The notes: a model not told the origin generated them from the letters alone. Positions 34,165-45,038 are shown, counted from the stretch's first letter. The stretch is 64,000 bases of DNA from Bradyrhizobium sp. LLZ17 (GCF_041200145.1 NZ_CP165734.1:4402001-4466000), one strand, 5' to 3'. A program made the numbers and translations.

Positions 34165-35226
34165 TCACTCCACTAGCGTGAACTGCAGCAGCAGGGTGCG
34201 CTGGAGCAGGGAGAAATTGTCGTCCGAGACCATTGTCAGCACGGTCTCGCCCTCGGCCGTGACGTGGGCGTCGATGCCTTCCATGTTGTCGACCTCGTGG
34301 CCGAGATCGGCGTTGAACAGCACGGGCCCGTCGACCAGCGCGCCCGGCGCGATCGCGTTCAGCGGGATCGAGCGGATGCGGATGTTGATGCCGGTGAACC
34401 AGGAGAATTTGCGTTCGAGAATCAGAAGCTCGCCGGACGGCAGCAGCACCGCGTCGCTGATGAACTGCTGCTCGGTGCGGCGGATGCTGAACTGGCCCGG
34501 CGACGGGCCGCCGATCAAGAATCCGATCAGATTGCCGTCGGCATCGAAGCCGCCTTCCGACAGCGCGATCAGCGTGCCCGCGAGCGGCTGGCCTTTTGGG
34601 ACGAACACCAGCGCCTCGAGCCCCTTGTTGTAGGGGAGCTTGCGCAAAGCCGGCGGCGTCGGCAGCACCTCGCCGCGCGCGCGGATGCCGCCCTTCGACA
34701 AATCGAACCGCATGATCTGGTTGACGCGCTCGAGCCCGACATAGACGACATCGCCGTCGCGCGCGAGCGACTCGGTGTCGTACCAGAGCCGTTTCTCGGT
34801 GATCGGCCGCCCCTCGGCATTGAGCATGGGTGCGGCCTCGACGTCGTCGAGCCCGACCATCCTGCCGCCGGAATAGCGGATGCTGCCGGTGAACCAGCTG
34901 CCCTGGTCGGACAACGCGAGGAAGCGCTCGCCCTTGCTGTCGAGGAAGCGGAAGCCGGACAGGCCGCCGAAGCCGCGATGCGGCGAGGTCAACACGAGAC
35001 CGCTGCGATATTGCAGCGAGCCGAAGCGCGTCCGCGCACGATCGCGCGGCTCGAAATCCGGAATTGCCCGCGCGTTGACGTCAATGCCGACCGGCGCGGT
35101 GACGGCATGCTCGACAAGCGCCGGCTTCGACGCCGTTTGCGCCTGTGCCAACCGAGGCGTCAAGAGAGTGGAAAATCCCGCCGCCGCATGGCCGAGAAAG
35201 CTGCGGCGGGATTGTTGCGTGCTCAC
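34165..35226 (-). CDS. exported phytase-like/esterase-like protein with Tat signal
   Basis: A 353-residue protein. The N-terminus has a twin-arginine pattern ([17 protein letters not shown]) and cleavage near AQA. The body ([61 protein letters not shown]) follows the esterase-like activity of phytase domain, a beta-propeller. The reaction is not established for the family. The GTG start overlaps the cobT stop (GTGA), so it is transcribed and translated with cobT, an unusual partner worth noting. Confidence 0.88.
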   Translation of the reverse strand: MSTQQSRRSFLGHAAAGFSTLLTPRLAQAQTASKPALVEHAVTAPVGIDVNARAIPDFEPRDRARTRFGSLQYRSGLVLTSPHRGFGGLSGFRFLDSKGERFLALSDQGSWFTGSIRYSGGRMVGLDDVEAAPMLNAEGRPITEKRLWYDTESLARDGDVVYVGLERVNQIMRFDLSKGGIRARGEVLPTPPALRKLPYNKGLEALVFVPKGQPLAGTLIALSEGGFDADGNLIGFLIGGPSPGQFSIRRTEQQFISDAVLLPSGELLILERKFSWFTGINIRIRSIPLNAIAPGALVDGPVLFNADLGHEVDNMEGIDAHVTAEGETVLTMVSDDNFSLLQRTLLLQFTLVE

Positions 35227-37127
35227 GAATGCAGTTTGCGTCGCGGGCGGTTCGCCGGCTGGCTCGGCGCCGTGTTGGTCTCGCTGAAGAGTTCGGCGAG
35301 CTTCTCGGTGATGGCGCCGCCGAGTTCTTCCGCGTCCACGATCGTCACCGCGCGGCGATAATAGCGCGTGACGTCATGGCCGATGCCGATCGCGATCAGC
35401 TCGACCGGCGAGCGGGTCTCGATCTCCTCGATGATGTGGCGCAGATGCCGCTCGAGATAATTGCCGGGATTGACCGACAGCGTGGAATCGTCGACCGGCG
35501 CACCGTCGGAGATCATCATCAGGATCTTGCGCTGCTCGGGCCGACCGAGCAGGCGCTTGTGCGCCCAGTCCAACGCCTCGCCGTCGATGTTCTCCTTGAG
35601 CAGGCCCTCGCGCATCATCAGCCCGAGATTCTTGCGCGCACGGCGCCATGGGGCGTCGGCTGATTTGTAGATGATGTGGCGGAGATCGTTGAGACGGCCG
35701 GGACTGGCCGGCTTGCCGGCGGCAAGCCACGCCTCGCGCGACTGCCCGCCCTTCCAGGCGCGGGTGGTGAAGCCGAGAATCTCGACCTTGACGCCGCAAC
35801 GCTCCAGCGTGCGCGCGAGGATGTCGGCGCAGGTCGCCGCCACCGTGATCGGGCGCCCGCGCATCGAGCCGGAATTGTCGAGCAGCAGCGTCACCACGGT
35901 GTCGCGGAACGTCGCCTCCTTCTCGTGCATGAAGGACAGCGGGTGATAGGGATCGGTCACCACGCGCGACAGCCGCGCAGGGTCCAGAATGCCCTCTTCG
36001 AGGTCGAACTCCCAGGCGCGGTTCTGCTGCGCCATCAAGCGCCGCTGCAGCCGGTTGGCGAGACGCGCGACGATGCCTTGCAGATGCGCGAGCTGCTTGT
36101 CGAGATAGGCGCGCAGCCGCTCCAGCTCGTCATGGTCGCAGAGATCCTCGGCGGCGATGACCTCGTCGAATTTCGGCGCAAAGGCGTGATATTCCGGCCC
36201 GCGCGGCTCGTTCTTGCCGTGCGAATTCGGACGCGTCGCCTCGCCCGGGGTCTCGTCGTCGCCGAGCTCGCCGTCGTCGAAGGTATCGGAGGTCGAGGCC
36301 TGCGCGCTTTCCATCGCGCTCTCGCTCATCTCCTCGCTCGAGGCCTGCGCCTGGTCGGCGCTCATCTCCTGGGCGGCATCGGAATCGGGCGAACCCTCGG
36401 CGCCGGACTGGTCGTTGTCGCCGTCGCGGTTCTCGTCGTTCTCGTCGTTGTCCTCGCTGTCGGCGTTGCGCTCGTCGCCGAGCTCGAGCGCCGAGAGCAG
36501 ATCATGCACGGCGTCGCCGAACCGGGTCTGGTCCTCGACCACGCCGTCGAGCCGGTCGAGCCGCTTGCCGATCTTGTCTTCGAGAATGGGCCGCCAGAGA
36601 TCGACGACCTTCCTGGCCGCCGTCGGCGGCGCCATGCCGGTCAGCCGCTCGCGCACCAGCATCGCCAGCGCGTCGGCCAGCGGCGCATCGGCGCGGTCGG
36701 TGATCTCGTCGAACTTGCCGCGATGGAAGTGATCGTCGAGCATCGCGGTGAGGTTTTTCGCAACGCCAGCCATGCGGCGCGCGCCGATCGCCTCGACGCG
36801 GGCCTGCTCGACCGCCTCGAACACGCCGCGCGCCTGCGGATTGCCGGGCATCAGCTTGCGATGCAGCTTCGGATCGTGACAGGCGAGCTTCAGCGCGATG
36901 GAATCGGCGTGGCCGCGCACGATCGCGGCATCGCGCTTGGTCATCTTGCGCGCGGGCTCGGGCAGCCGCGCCTTGCCGGGCGCAAGGCCCGGCCGCTCGG
37001 CCGCGAAGCTGACCTCGAGCTCGGGCGTCTTCGCGATCGCCTTGAGGCACGACGCCACCGACCGCTTGAACGGCTCGGTCGGGGCTTCCTTGGTGTTGCG
37101 GAATTTGCTGTTGGAGGTGGTGCTCAT
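35223..37127 (-). CDS. cobT: cobaltochelatase subunit CobT
   Basis: A 634-residue CobT. The N-terminal half is helical; the middle (about residues 220-310) is strongly acidic, with [18 protein letters not shown]; the C-terminal von Willebrand A domain has the [15 protein letters not shown] (about 430). With CobS it forms the AAA+ ATPase part of the aerobic cobaltochelatase that inserts Co2+ into hydrogenobyrinic acid a,c-diamide with CobN. It follows cobS on the same strand, but a family A repeat separates the two. Confidence 0.96.
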   Translation of the reverse strand: MSTTSNSKFRNTKEAPTEPFKRSVASCLKAIAKTPELEVSFAAERPGLAPGKARLPEPARKMTKRDAAIVRGHADSIALKLACHDPKLHRKLMPGNPQARGVFEAVEQARVEAIGARRMAGVAKNLTAMLDDHFHRGKFDEITDRADAPLADALAMLVRERLTGMAPPTAARKVVDLWRPILEDKIGKRLDRLDGVVEDQTRFGDAVHDLLSALELGDERNADSEDNDENDENRDGDNDQSGAEGSPDSDAAQEMSADQAQASSEEMSESAMESAQASTSDTFDDGELGDDETPGEATRPNSHGKNEPRGPEYHAFAPKFDEVIAAEDLCDHDELERLRAYLDKQLAHLQGIVARLANRLQRRLMAQQNRAWEFDLEEGILDPARLSRVVTDPYHPLSFMHEKEATFRDTVVTLLLDNSGSMRGRPITVAATCADILARTLERCGVKVEILGFTTRAWKGGQSREAWLAAGKPASPGRLNDLRHIIYKSADAPWRRARKNLGLMMREGLLKENIDGEALDWAHKRLLGRPEQRKILMMISDGAPVDDSTLSVNPGNYLERHLRHIIEEIETRSPVELIAIGIGHDVTRYYRRAVTIVDAEELGGAITEKLAELFSETNTAPSQPANRPRRKLHS

Positions 37128-37140
37128 GTCGCCTTTACCC

Positions 37141-37259
37141 GTCGTCCCGGCGAAGGTCGGGACCCATAACCACCGGTAGTCATTGCGTCAGGAGAAACGA
37201 CCCGCGTCGATTCAATCGAGACATCCCGCGGTATGGGTCCCGGCCTTCGCCGGGACGAC
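37141..37259. repeat. family A palindromic intergenic repeat, copy 5 (between cobS and cobT)
   Basis: Ends GTCGTCCCGGCGAAGGTCGG and complement with one mismatch; core ACATCCCGCGGTATGGG. Placed between the two cobaltochelatase genes, where it would form a large hairpin in a shared transcript. Confidence 0.9.
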
Positions 37260-37272
37260 ACACCGCAAGGGC

Positions 37273-38271
37273 TCAGCTCAGCGCCACGTTGACGGCCGAT
37301 TCCGCCAGCTCCGCGTTGAAGCAGCGCTGATAGAACTCGGCGACCAGCGGACGCTCGAGCTCGTCGCATTTGTTGAGGAAGGTGACGCGGAACGCGAAGC
37401 CGATATCGCCGAAGATGTCGGCGTTCTCCGCCCAGGTGATCACCGTGCGCGGGCTCATCACCGTCGACAGATCGCCATTGGCGAACGCGTTACGCGAGAG
37501 ATCGGCCAGCCGCACCATCTTGTTGACGATGTCGCGGCCCTCCTGGGTGCGATAGTGCTTGGCCTTGGCCAGCACGATCTCCACTTCCTCGTCGTGGCTG
37601 AGGTAGTTCAGCGTCGTGACGATCGACCAGCGGTCCATCTGGCCCTGGTTGATCTGCTGGGTGCCGTGATAGAGGCCCGAAGTGTCGCCGAGGCCGACGG
37701 TGTTGGCGGTCGAAAACATGCGGAACGCCGGGTGCGGCTTGATCACCTTGTTCTGGTCGAGCAGCGTCAGGCGGCCGGACACTTCCAGCACGCGCTGGAT
37801 CACGAACATCACGTCGGGGCGGCCGGCGTCGTATTCGTCGAACACCAGCGCGATGTTGTGCTGAAGCGCCCAGGGCAGGATGCCGTCGCGGAATTCGGTG
37901 ACCTGCTTGCCGTCGCGGACCACGATCGAGTCCTTGCCGACGAGGTCGATACGGCTGATGTGGCTGTCGAGGTTGACGCGGACGCAGGGCCAGTTCAGGC
38001 GCGCCGCAACCTGCTCGATATGGGTGGATTTGCCGGTGCCGTGATAGCCGGTCACCATGACGCGGCGGTTTTTGGCGAAACCGGCGAGAATGGCAAGCGT
38101 GGTAGCGCGGTCGAAGCGGTAGTCGGCATCGACTTCCGGGACGTGAGGATCGACTTCGGAATAGGCCGGCACTTCGAGATCGGTATCGATCCCAAAGACC
38201 TGGCGCACCGACACTTTCATGTCGGGCAGACCGGAAACTTCCTCAACTTTGGACAGGGCGGCGGTCGTCAT
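37273..38271 (-). CDS. cobS: cobaltochelatase subunit CobS
   Basis: A 332-residue AAA+ ATPase. Walker A is [10 protein letters not shown] (about residues 75-84), Walker [14 protein letters not shown] (about 137), and the family-specific [23 protein letters not shown] is intact. It drives cobalt insertion together with CobT and CobN. GGAGG lies six bases before the ATG at 38271, selecting it over the longer frame. No cobalamin riboswitch is recognisable in the 297-base gap upstream. Confidence 0.96.
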   Translation of the reverse strand: MTTAALSKVEEVSGLPDMKVSVRQVFGIDTDLEVPAYSEVDPHVPEVDADYRFDRATTLAILAGFAKNRRVMVTGYHGTGKSTHIEQVAARLNWPCVRVNLDSHISRIDLVGKDSIVVRDGKQVTEFRDGILPWALQHNIALVFDEYDAGRPDVMFVIQRVLEVSGRLTLLDQNKVIKPHPAFRMFSTANTVGLGDTSGLYHGTQQINQGQMDRWSIVTTLNYLSHDEEVEIVLAKAKHYRTQEGRDIVNKMVRLADLSRNAFANGDLSTVMSPRTVITWAENADIFGDIGFAFRVTFLNKCDELERPLVAEFYQRCFNAELAESAVNVALS

Positions 38272-38568
38272 CAATCCTCCGAGGCCCCGGGCGGTCCCGA
38301 GACCAGTTATTTGCACGTTGGCTGCGGCTGGGTGCGGCTGCGAACCTATCAGAGACAACGTGCGGGCAGAAGCCCGCGCCCCAATCAAAGTTCCGTTGTC
38401 TTTTCATTTAGATAGGCAAGGAGCGCGATTTTGGGAAGGCTGCCCTGCGAATCATGCCGAAATATCATACGGGACGCCTGGCGCTGCCCACGCGAATGGC
38501 ACTTTTGGCGCCCCCCACTACTTATGTAGGGTCTGAACCCAAATGGCCCCGCCCAGCACAGAGACGAC

Positions 38569-39228
38569 GTGACGTCATTCCTTGATCCCCTCATCTCGTT
38601 CGTTTCGGCCCATGCGTGGCTGGCCTATCTGACCCTGTTCCTGGCAGCGCTCCTCGAAGCCGTTCCGGTGGTGGGATCGGTGGTCCCGGGCTCGACCATC
38701 ATCCTGGCGCTGAGCGCGCTCGTTCCCGGCGACGAGCTCAAGCTGCAATGGGTGCTGCTGGCAGCGGCGCTCGGCGCCGTCCTGGGTGACGGCTCGGCCT
38801 ATTGGATCGGTCACAAGAGACAACGCGAAATCCTCAACACCTGGCCGCTGACCAATTATCCGCGCGTGGTCGCGGAGAGCGAAAGCTTCTTTCACCGCTT
38901 CGGCACCTGGGCGGTGTTCTTCGCCCGCTTCGTGCCGCCGATCCGCGCCTTTGTCCCGGTTACGGCCGGCGCGCTCGACATGCCGCCTGCGCGCTTCTAC
39001 GCGATCAATATTCCGGCGATTTTGGTGTGGGCGCCTGCGCATGTGCTGCCGGGCGTGCTGGCGGTGTCGGCGCTGCACGAATATGCCGGGGTGCCGGACC
39101 ACGGGCATCCGTACAAGCACATCTGGATTCTCAGCGTGATCGGCGTGGCCGTCGTCATCGGATTGGCGGTGTGGACCATCCGCCGTCGGCACGGCAGCGG
39201 CATCGCGGAAGCCAAGCCGCGGGCTTAG
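38569..39228 (+). CDS. DedA-family membrane protein
   Basis: A 219-residue protein with FLAALLEAVPVVGSVVPGST, ALGAVLGDGSAYWIGHK and VFFARFVPPIRAFVPVTAG, the conserved DedA/SNARE-associated motifs including the re-entrant-loop glycine/proline pattern. Members act as lipid (undecaprenyl phosphate or phosphatidylethanolamine) flippases in the inner membrane. It starts with GTG at 38569. Neither neighbour is functionally linked. Confidence 0.92.
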   Translation: MTSFLDPLISFVSAHAWLAYLTLFLAALLEAVPVVGSVVPGSTIILALSALVPGDELKLQWVLLAAALGAVLGDGSAYWIGHKRQREILNTWPLTNYPRVVAESESFFHRFGTWAVFFARFVPPIRAFVPVTAGALDMPPARFYAINIPAILVWAPAHVLPGVLAVSALHEYAGVPDHGHPYKHIWILSVIGVAVVIGLAVWTIRRRHGSGIAEAKPRA

Positions 39229-39440
39229 GGCATCAGCTCAGACCTGTGATCCGCCCGCGGGCTCACGGCGGGCCGGAGCGCTCTGTTGCTCAAATTACGG
39301 CCTCCTGCACATGGCGATGCGCAAATAGCCGTCAACGGGCGAGCTTGTCGATTAATTGCTTCACGGCGCCTGGCCTTCGGACGACCCTCGGCGATCACAG
39401 GCTGGCCGCTGCGGCCGCCAACATTTCCGGGGGTGGTCGC

Positions 39441-40436
39441 ATGCGCTCGACAACAGCTCTTCGCATCGGCTTGTTTGCGATCTCGGCGTGTGCCGGCAGC
39501 CTGAATTCCGGCGCCAGGGCCGAAGAGATGCTGAAGGCACGGCTTGCACAGAATCTCGCGCCGATTTCGGGCCTCGCGATCGTCGCCAAGACCAACGGCC
39601 TCTTTGCCAAGCAGGGGCTCGATATCTCCGTTTCGAATTTCACCAGCGGAAAGCAGTGCCTCGACACGGTGGTGGGCGGAGGCGCGGACATCGCAACGAC
39701 CGCCGAAGCCCCGGTCACCGCGGCCGCCATGGCCCAGCAGCCGATCGCCTTCGTGGCCGGCATGGAATACTCCGATCTGAAGACAATGACGGCCGGCTCC
39801 GCCGCGATCAGGACGAAGGCCGATTTGCGCGGCAAGCGCATCGGCTTCACGGCCGGGACCGGCAGCGAGGTCTACACGTCGGTCCTGTTGAAGGCGGCGG
39901 GGCTCACCGCCAAGGACGTGACGCTGGTCAATCTTCGCCCCCAGGAGATGCTGCCGGCGCTGGCGGCGGGGAGTCTGGATGCGTTCGATACCTGGGAGCC
40001 GCATGTAGCGAATGCAAAGAAGGCTCTCGGCGAGGCTGCCGTCCCGCTCGACACCAAAGGGCTCTACTCGGAGAGCTTCAACATTGTCGTGATGCGGTCC
40101 TATCTCGACGCCAATCCCGCCATCGTCGGCAAATTCCTGACGGCTCTCATTGAAGCCGAGGGCTGGGTCAAGGCGCATCCGGATGAAGCAATCGACATTG
40201 TTGCCACTGCATCCGGCATGAAGCGCGACGACCTGGCGCCGATCTGGCCGGATTACGTCTTTCACGTGCGCCTCGACGACAAGCTGCTCGAGACGCTGAA
40301 GACGCACGCCGGCTGGCGGCTTGAAACCGGCAATCATCCGCCGGGGGCGGTCATGCCCGATTTCTCCAAGATCATCGCGACTGCGCCGCTGAAAGCGCTG
40401 GATGCCGCACGTGTGACATTGTCGGCCAATCCATGA
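39441..40436 (+). CDS. ABC transporter substrate-binding protein, TauA/SsuA type
   Basis: A 331-residue periplasmic protein: signal peptide (RIGLFAISACAGSLNSGARA), then NLAPISGLAIVAKTNGLFAK, KQCLDTVVGGGADIATTAEA and GKRIGFTAGTGSEVYTSVLL, the NMT1/THI5-like fold of sulfonate, nitrate and taurine receptors. An ATG at 39441 after GGGGGTGG is preferred to the long upstream frame. Its stop overlaps the permease start (ATGA). With a Crp regulator and an allophanate-hydrolase-like gene nearby, uptake of a urea-type nitrogen compound is possible, but sulfonates are equally likely. Confidence 0.9.
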   Translation: MRSTTALRIGLFAISACAGSLNSGARAEEMLKARLAQNLAPISGLAIVAKTNGLFAKQGLDISVSNFTSGKQCLDTVVGGGADIATTAEAPVTAAAMAQQPIAFVAGMEYSDLKTMTAGSAAIRTKADLRGKRIGFTAGTGSEVYTSVLLKAAGLTAKDVTLVNLRPQEMLPALAAGSLDAFDTWEPHVANAKKALGEAAVPLDTKGLYSESFNIVVMRSYLDANPAIVGKFLTALIEAEGWVKAHPDEAIDIVATASGMKRDDLAPIWPDYVFHVRLDDKLLETLKTHAGWRLETGNHPPGAVMPDFSKIIATAPLKALDAARVTLSANP

Positions 40437-41212
40437 GCGTCGGCGGACGCAGCGGCTCCAATACGGCCGGACGCGTGAGCGTGCTTGTCGGCGTGCTCTC
40501 CGTGCCGGCTTTCGTCGGCGTCTGGGAATTGATTGCACGATTGCGGATCGTCAATGCGGTGCTGTTTCCGCCGCCCTCGACGGTCGCTGTTGCTGTCCTG
40601 GACTGGATCCATAGCGGTCAATTCTTCGGCGATCTTGCCGCGAGCCTGTTTCGCGTCACGGCGGGATTCCTGATCGGTGCCGCCGGAGGAATCCTGCTGG
40701 GCGTCCTGACCGGTCAGTTCCGGCTGGTCTCGAGCCTGCTCTCGCCCCTGTTCCATATTCTTCGCCCGATCCCGCCAATCGCCTTTGTGCCGATCGTGAT
40801 CCTGTGGTTCGGGCTGTCGGAGACGGGCAAACTGTTTCTGGTCGTCTGGGGTGTGTTCTTCACCGTGTGGCTCGCGACCCATATCGGCGTGCAGAAGGTC
40901 GACCGCGGCCTTATTCGTGCTGCGCTGATGCTCGGCACGCCCCGACGGCAGATGTTGGGCGAGGTCGTGCTTTTGGGCGCGCTACCCTACATCGTCGTCG
41001 GTGTGCGCACCGCCGTGAGCATCTCCTTTTACACGCTCGTCGCCGCTGAGCTTGCCGGCGCGTTTTCCGGCATCGTCTACCGGATCGAGATCGCGCAACA
41101 GAATATGCAGACCGGACAGGTCATGGGAGGACTTGCCGCGCTCGGACTGCTCTCATTCGTGGCCGATCGTTCCTTCGCGGCGATTGCCGAACGGGCCGTA
41201 TGGTGGCGATGA
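40433..41212 (+). CDS. ABC transporter permease, TauC/SsuC type
   Basis: A 259-residue protein with about six membrane helices and the permease coupling loop seen as LGTPRRQMLGEVVLLGALPYIV (EAA-like loop, about residues 165-186). FPPPSTVAVAV and RPIPPIAFVPIVILWFG are typical of the SsuC/TauC group. It overlaps the binding-protein gene upstream and the ATPase gene downstream. Confidence 0.93.
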   Translation: MSVGGRSGSNTAGRVSVLVGVLSVPAFVGVWELIARLRIVNAVLFPPPSTVAVAVLDWIHSGQFFGDLAASLFRVTAGFLIGAAGGILLGVLTGQFRLVSSLLSPLFHILRPIPPIAFVPIVILWFGLSETGKLFLVVWGVFFTVWLATHIGVQKVDRGLIRAALMLGTPRRQMLGEVVLLGALPYIVVGVRTAVSISFYTLVAAELAGAFSGIVYRIEIAQQNMQTGQVMGGLAALGLLSFVADRSFAAIAERAVWWR

Positions 41213-42078
41213 TGCACAACCCGCTTCGTCCGCCCCCACCGCTGCGATTGGTGGATGCTCCGCCCTCACCTTCCTCGGCAACATCTCAGCCGATCATCCG
41301 CGTCGAGGATGTCAGCATCGTCTTCGACGTGCCGCGCGGCCAGTTGATTGCGGTAGACCGGGTGTCACTGGCCGTGGCGTCAGGCGAATTCGTCTCGCTA
41401 GTTGGTCCCTCGGGCTGCGGCAAGTCCACGCTCTTGAACGCGATGGCGGGTCTCGAACGGCCGTTCGAAGGCCAGGTGACGGTGGCTGGCAAGCAGATGC
41501 TGGCGCCGAGAGCGGATATCGGGATGGTGTTCCAGCAGCCGCATCTATTCCCGTGGAAATCGGTGCGGCGGAATATCGCTCACGGGCCCCGCGCGCTCGG
41601 CAAGCCGAAAGCGGAGGCGCTGCGCATTGCGGACCAGCTCATCGACATGATCGGGCTGACAAAATTCGCGGCCGCCTACCCCCACACGCTGTCGGGCGGC
41701 ATGCAGCAGCGGGTCGCGATTGCACGCGCGCTGGCAAACCAGCCGCGTGTCCTGCTGATGGACGAACCGTTCGGCGCTCTGGACGCGCAGACCCGGGCGG
41801 TGATGCAGGACAATCTTCTCGAACTGCGCGACCGCATCAACGCCACCATCGTTTTTGTCACGCACGATATCGACGAAGCCATTCTGCTGTCCGATCGTGT
41901 GCTGATCATGAGCGCCGGGCCGGGCCGCATCCTGCGCGATCTTCCGGTCAACCTGCCCCGCCCGCGCTCGAGCGCCATCCTGACCGATCCGGCCTATCTC
42001 GCCCTCAAGCGCGACTGCCTCGACCTGATCCGCACCGAAGGCCGCAAGGCGTTCGAGCAAATGGAAACGGTGAGCTAG
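41200..42078 (+). CDS. ABC transporter ATP-binding protein, TauB/SsuB type
   Basis: A 292-residue ATPase: Walker A GPSGCGKST (about residues 69-77), Q-loop MVFQQPHLFPW, signature LSGGMQQRVAIARAL, Walker B VLLMDEPFGALD, and H-loop VTHDIDEA. A proline-rich extension of about 35 residues precedes the domain. The start could be 41200, 41209 or 41212; all overlap the permease end. Third gene of the importer operon. Confidence 0.95.
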   Translation: MVAMMHNPLRPPPPLRLVDAPPSPSSATSQPIIRVEDVSIVFDVPRGQLIAVDRVSLAVASGEFVSLVGPSGCGKSTLLNAMAGLERPFEGQVTVAGKQMLAPRADIGMVFQQPHLFPWKSVRRNIAHGPRALGKPKAEALRIADQLIDMIGLTKFAAAYPHTLSGGMQQRVAIARALANQPRVLLMDEPFGALDAQTRAVMQDNLLELRDRINATIVFVTHDIDEAILLSDRVLIMSAGPGRILRDLPVNLPRPRSSAILTDPAYLALKRDCLDLIRTEGRKAFEQMETVS

Positions 42079-42198
42079 GAGCGTGTCCCGTAAATCCGAT
42101 CAGACGCGCGAAGGAAAGCAGGTCCGTTTGCCTTCGAAACCGGAGATGGCCGGTTCGCCTCGGCGGGCCGGTTAACGGGCCACAAGCTGACAAACCGA

Positions 42199-42709
42199 TC
42201 AGTTTGCTCGCTTCCAAACCACGTCCACTACGTCTCCACCCGGTGGACGAACGGTCAATGTCAGCTGGTCGCCAGCAATGGTGAAAAAGCGCTTCTGGTC
42301 CGTGCCATTCCAGTTTGGAAAGGAACTGCCTTTCGACATGTATTGCGATGCTGCTCTCTGCCTCTCGCAGCGAATAAGTCCCGAAGTAAGTGATCGTGCC
42401 GTCCGCCGTTTCTTTGTTTTCTTCAGGGGTAGCCTGCCATAGCGCGTTACTGGCGTATTTGGACCGATCTGATTGCATCACTGTTATGATGTATTTTCCG
42501 CCCGCGTCAAAGATCGCCATGCCTGTCGGGCTCGTCCCGTAACGCTCGACTTTGCTACCGTCAGCTTTCTTCTGCTCCCAAGAGAGCAGCATCCACGTAC
42601 CAACCAGTTGCTCTTTCAACGATTGTTTCTGGCCGAGCGCATCGAAGGGCATCATGGACGATCCAAAAGCTGCAATTATGCATGTGGTAAAAATCACTCG
42701 CAAATTCAT
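42199..42709 (-). pseudogene. lipocalin-like (PF13924-type) gene with a one-base insertion
   Basis: From the ATG at 42709 (after GGGAGAGAT) the frame gives a signal peptide and QLVGTWMLLSWEQKKADGSK, YGTSPTGMAIFDAGGKYIIT and FGTYSLREAESSIAIHVE, a lipocalin-like domain. At 42331-42333 (TTT on +, AAA in the gene) it leaves that frame. Dropping one A restores GSSFPNWNGTDQKRFFTIAG, DQLTLTVRPPGGDVVDVVW and KRAN to a stop at 42199, the expected end of the family. Without correction the product reads on as an unrelated tail to 42005. Expected function: binding or hydrolysis of a small hydrophobic compound; not established. Confidence 0.8.
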
Positions 42710-42937
42710 TTATCTCTCCCGAAGAGAAGAGTGGTCGAGCACGGACAATCCCGGACCTTATCACGCTCGCGGCAAATGAGAATTGCGACCACACTTGAAT
42801 GGGTCAGAAGGCGAAATGCCGAACTGGTCTGCATACGTCTGCTTTACCCCGAGAAGCGGCACTCCACGCGCCCTCGCCGCAGGGCGAGCTGGCATGGCTC
42901 TTGAATAGTTCTGCTCCGACGACAAGGGAGCGGGCAG

Positions 42938-43660
42938 ATGGCAGCGGCAACTCTCAGGGCCACGGCCGGGATCATGCTGGCGGAGTCCGATACCCTGGTC
43001 GGCTCGCTGCCAGGCCTGCTCGATCCGCTCAGCGAGGCTGACCGCCGCCGCGTCCTGGCAATCGGACGCAAGGAAGTCCTGCAAACCGGCAAGCATGTCT
43101 GGCGCCAGGGCGACACGCAGAACGGCATCTATCTGATCGAATCCGGCCGGATCCGCAGCTATGCAGCCCCCTCCGGGCGCGAGGTGACGCTGGCCTACTG
43201 GTTTGCCGGGAATTTCGTCGGCGGGCCGGACCTGTTCGGAGCCGGCGCGCATATGTGGTCTTCCGTTGCAGTCGAACACAGCCGGCTGCTGTTTCTGCCC
43301 GGCGCCGCTCTGCGGGAACTTGCGCTTCAGTCGGCGAGCATCGCGGTGGCGCTTCTGGACGCGCTGGCCTTCAAGGCCAGGTGCTACTCCGCGATGGCGC
43401 AAATGCTCGGCACGCGGTCGGTGACCGAGCGGCTGCAGCGTCTGCTGATCTTTCTTTCGAACATCTACGGATCGCAGCAGGGCCGCGACATCGTGATCGG
43501 CATTCCCTTCACCCACGGCGACCTCGCCAACCTGACCGGCGCGACACGGCAATGGGTGACGGTGCAGCTTTCGCGCATGCAGGCGAGAGGCATCATCCGT
43601 TACGACAGGGGCCAGATCGTCATCCTGAACCTGCGCGCCCTCGATCTCGAACTGGTTTAG
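42938..43660 (+). CDS. Crp/Fnr-family transcription regulator
   Basis: A 240-residue regulator. The cyclic-nucleotide-binding-type barrel is at about 25-140 ([40 protein letters not shown]), the long dimer helix at about 140-165, and the winged helix at about 185-235 ([40 protein letters not shown]). No FNR-type iron-sulfur cysteine cluster is present, so it is not an O2-sensing FNR. Its place between the ABC importer and the amidase gene suggests control of one of them. Its reading frame is intact although genes on both sides are frame-shifted. Confidence 0.9.
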   Translation: MAAATLRATAGIMLAESDTLVGSLPGLLDPLSEADRRRVLAIGRKEVLQTGKHVWRQGDTQNGIYLIESGRIRSYAAPSGREVTLAYWFAGNFVGGPDLFGAGAHMWSSVAVEHSRLLFLPGAALRELALQSASIAVALLDALAFKARCYSAMAQMLGTRSVTERLQRLLIFLSNIYGSQQGRDIVIGIPFTHGDLANLTGATRQWVTVQLSRMQARGIIRYDRGQIVILNLRALDLELV

Positions 43661-45038
43661 CCGGCGCCGCGCGAATAGACTTTAAGATCGAAGCGAGCGC
43701 CGCCCTGCTCCGGCTGCCATCGTGATGCGAAATCCAGAAGGGCGTGGTCGTGCCATGCAGGTGCCAACAGGGTGACGCCCATGGGCATGCCGGTAGGAAG
43801 CGTCGCATTCGGAAGAGCGACCGCGCACAGGTCCAGAAGATTGGCGAAATAGGAGTAATGACCCAGCCGGCTGTTAAGGTTGACGGGGTCCTCCAGCATG
43901 TCCGCAATGGTGTAGGGACGTGGTGCGGTCGGCACCACAAGAACATCCATTTGCCTGAACAGCAGCTCCACCTGCCGCCGCAGCTTCAAGAGACGGTGTT
44001 GCGCCGCGAATGCATCCGCTCCGGTGAACTGCGCCGCGGAATGCAGAACCTTGCGCGTGACCTCCAGCAACTCACCATGATCGATGTCGATGAGCTTGCT
44101 GACCGACGCATAGCGTTCGGCGATCCAGGGTCCCGAAAACAGCATTTCGCCGGCCTCGGCGAAAGGCGTGAAGTCGATCTCGATGGCCTGGCCCCCCAAG
44201 CCCGCAAGCCGCTCGCAGGCCTGCTCGTAGAGCGCGTCGCATTCGGGCATCCCGAATGAATTCAGCTGTGAAGCGGACATGCGTCCGAAGCGGAATCGAT
44301 CGGGAAAAACGGGCGATGCAGCCAGTGCCTTGCGGCTATATGGATCGTGGTCGTCGAAGCCCGCGATGAGCTCCAGCAACAGTTTGCCCTCGGCGGCGGA
44401 ATTGCAAAAGATCGACGGACAATCGAGCGTCGGGCAGTTCGGGACCAGCCCGCGCGACGAGACCAGGCCGACCGTCGGCTTGACGCCGACGATGCCGTTG
44501 AAACCTGCCGGTATCCGGCCGGAGCCGCCGGTGTCGGTTCCAAGCGCGAAAGCAACATGGCCGGCCGCCACGGCAACCGCCGAGCCCGAACTCGATCCGC
44601 CCGAGACATAGCGCTCGTCGGCGACGCTCGGGCAGACGCCATAGGCGACCGGGCGCCGGAGAGCCCGGTGGCGAACTGATCCAGATTGGTCTTGCCCAGA
44701 CAAATGGCGCCCGCGGCAATCAACCGCTCGACGCAGCGGGCCGACCGCTCGGCAACATGAGCGAATGAGGGACAGGCCGCCGTGGTCGGCATGCCCGCCA
44801 CGTCGATGTTGTCCTTCACGCCGAAGGGAACGCCGAGGAGCGGCAGGTTTTCGCCTTGCGCGCCGCGCCGCGCGAGAGCCTCAACCTCCGCCAGCGCCTG
44901 ATCGATCGGCTTGAGATGAATCCAGCAATGGCGGCGCCTGTCACGTTCGATGCGGTCGTAGGCCGTTGCGATCGCCGAGCTGAGTTCGGCGGATGTGCGA
45001 GGGGCCGGGCTTCGGCTATGCAGGGCGGCTTGCGACAC
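43657..45038 (-). pseudogene. amidase, allophanate-hydrolase-like, with one frame change
   Basis: The amidase-signature protein is split between two frames. The N-terminal part (GTG at 45038 after GGGAG) has [20 protein letters not shown] with the catalytic lysine and ends near TGLSGARSP. After one missing base at about 44644 it continues [20 protein letters not shown] and [19 protein letters not shown] with the cis-serine and the nucleophile, then [20 protein letters not shown], as in AtzF-type allophanate hydrolases. About 460 residues in all. Allophanate hydrolases cleave the urea-carboxylation product to CO2 and NH3. The C-terminal second domain of long AtzF proteins is absent. Confidence 0.82.

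Noticed and set aside
32265..34181. 638-codon open frame on + strand
   Set aside because: Runs across a repeat and antisense to the OYE gene and a membrane protein gene; composition is not protein-like.
35676..37169. 497-codon open frame on + strand opposite cobT
   Set aside because: Antisense shadow of cobT, reaching into the family A repeat.
38272..38568. cobalamin riboswitch upstream of cobS
   Set aside because: No B12-box-like conserved segment is recognisable in the gap.
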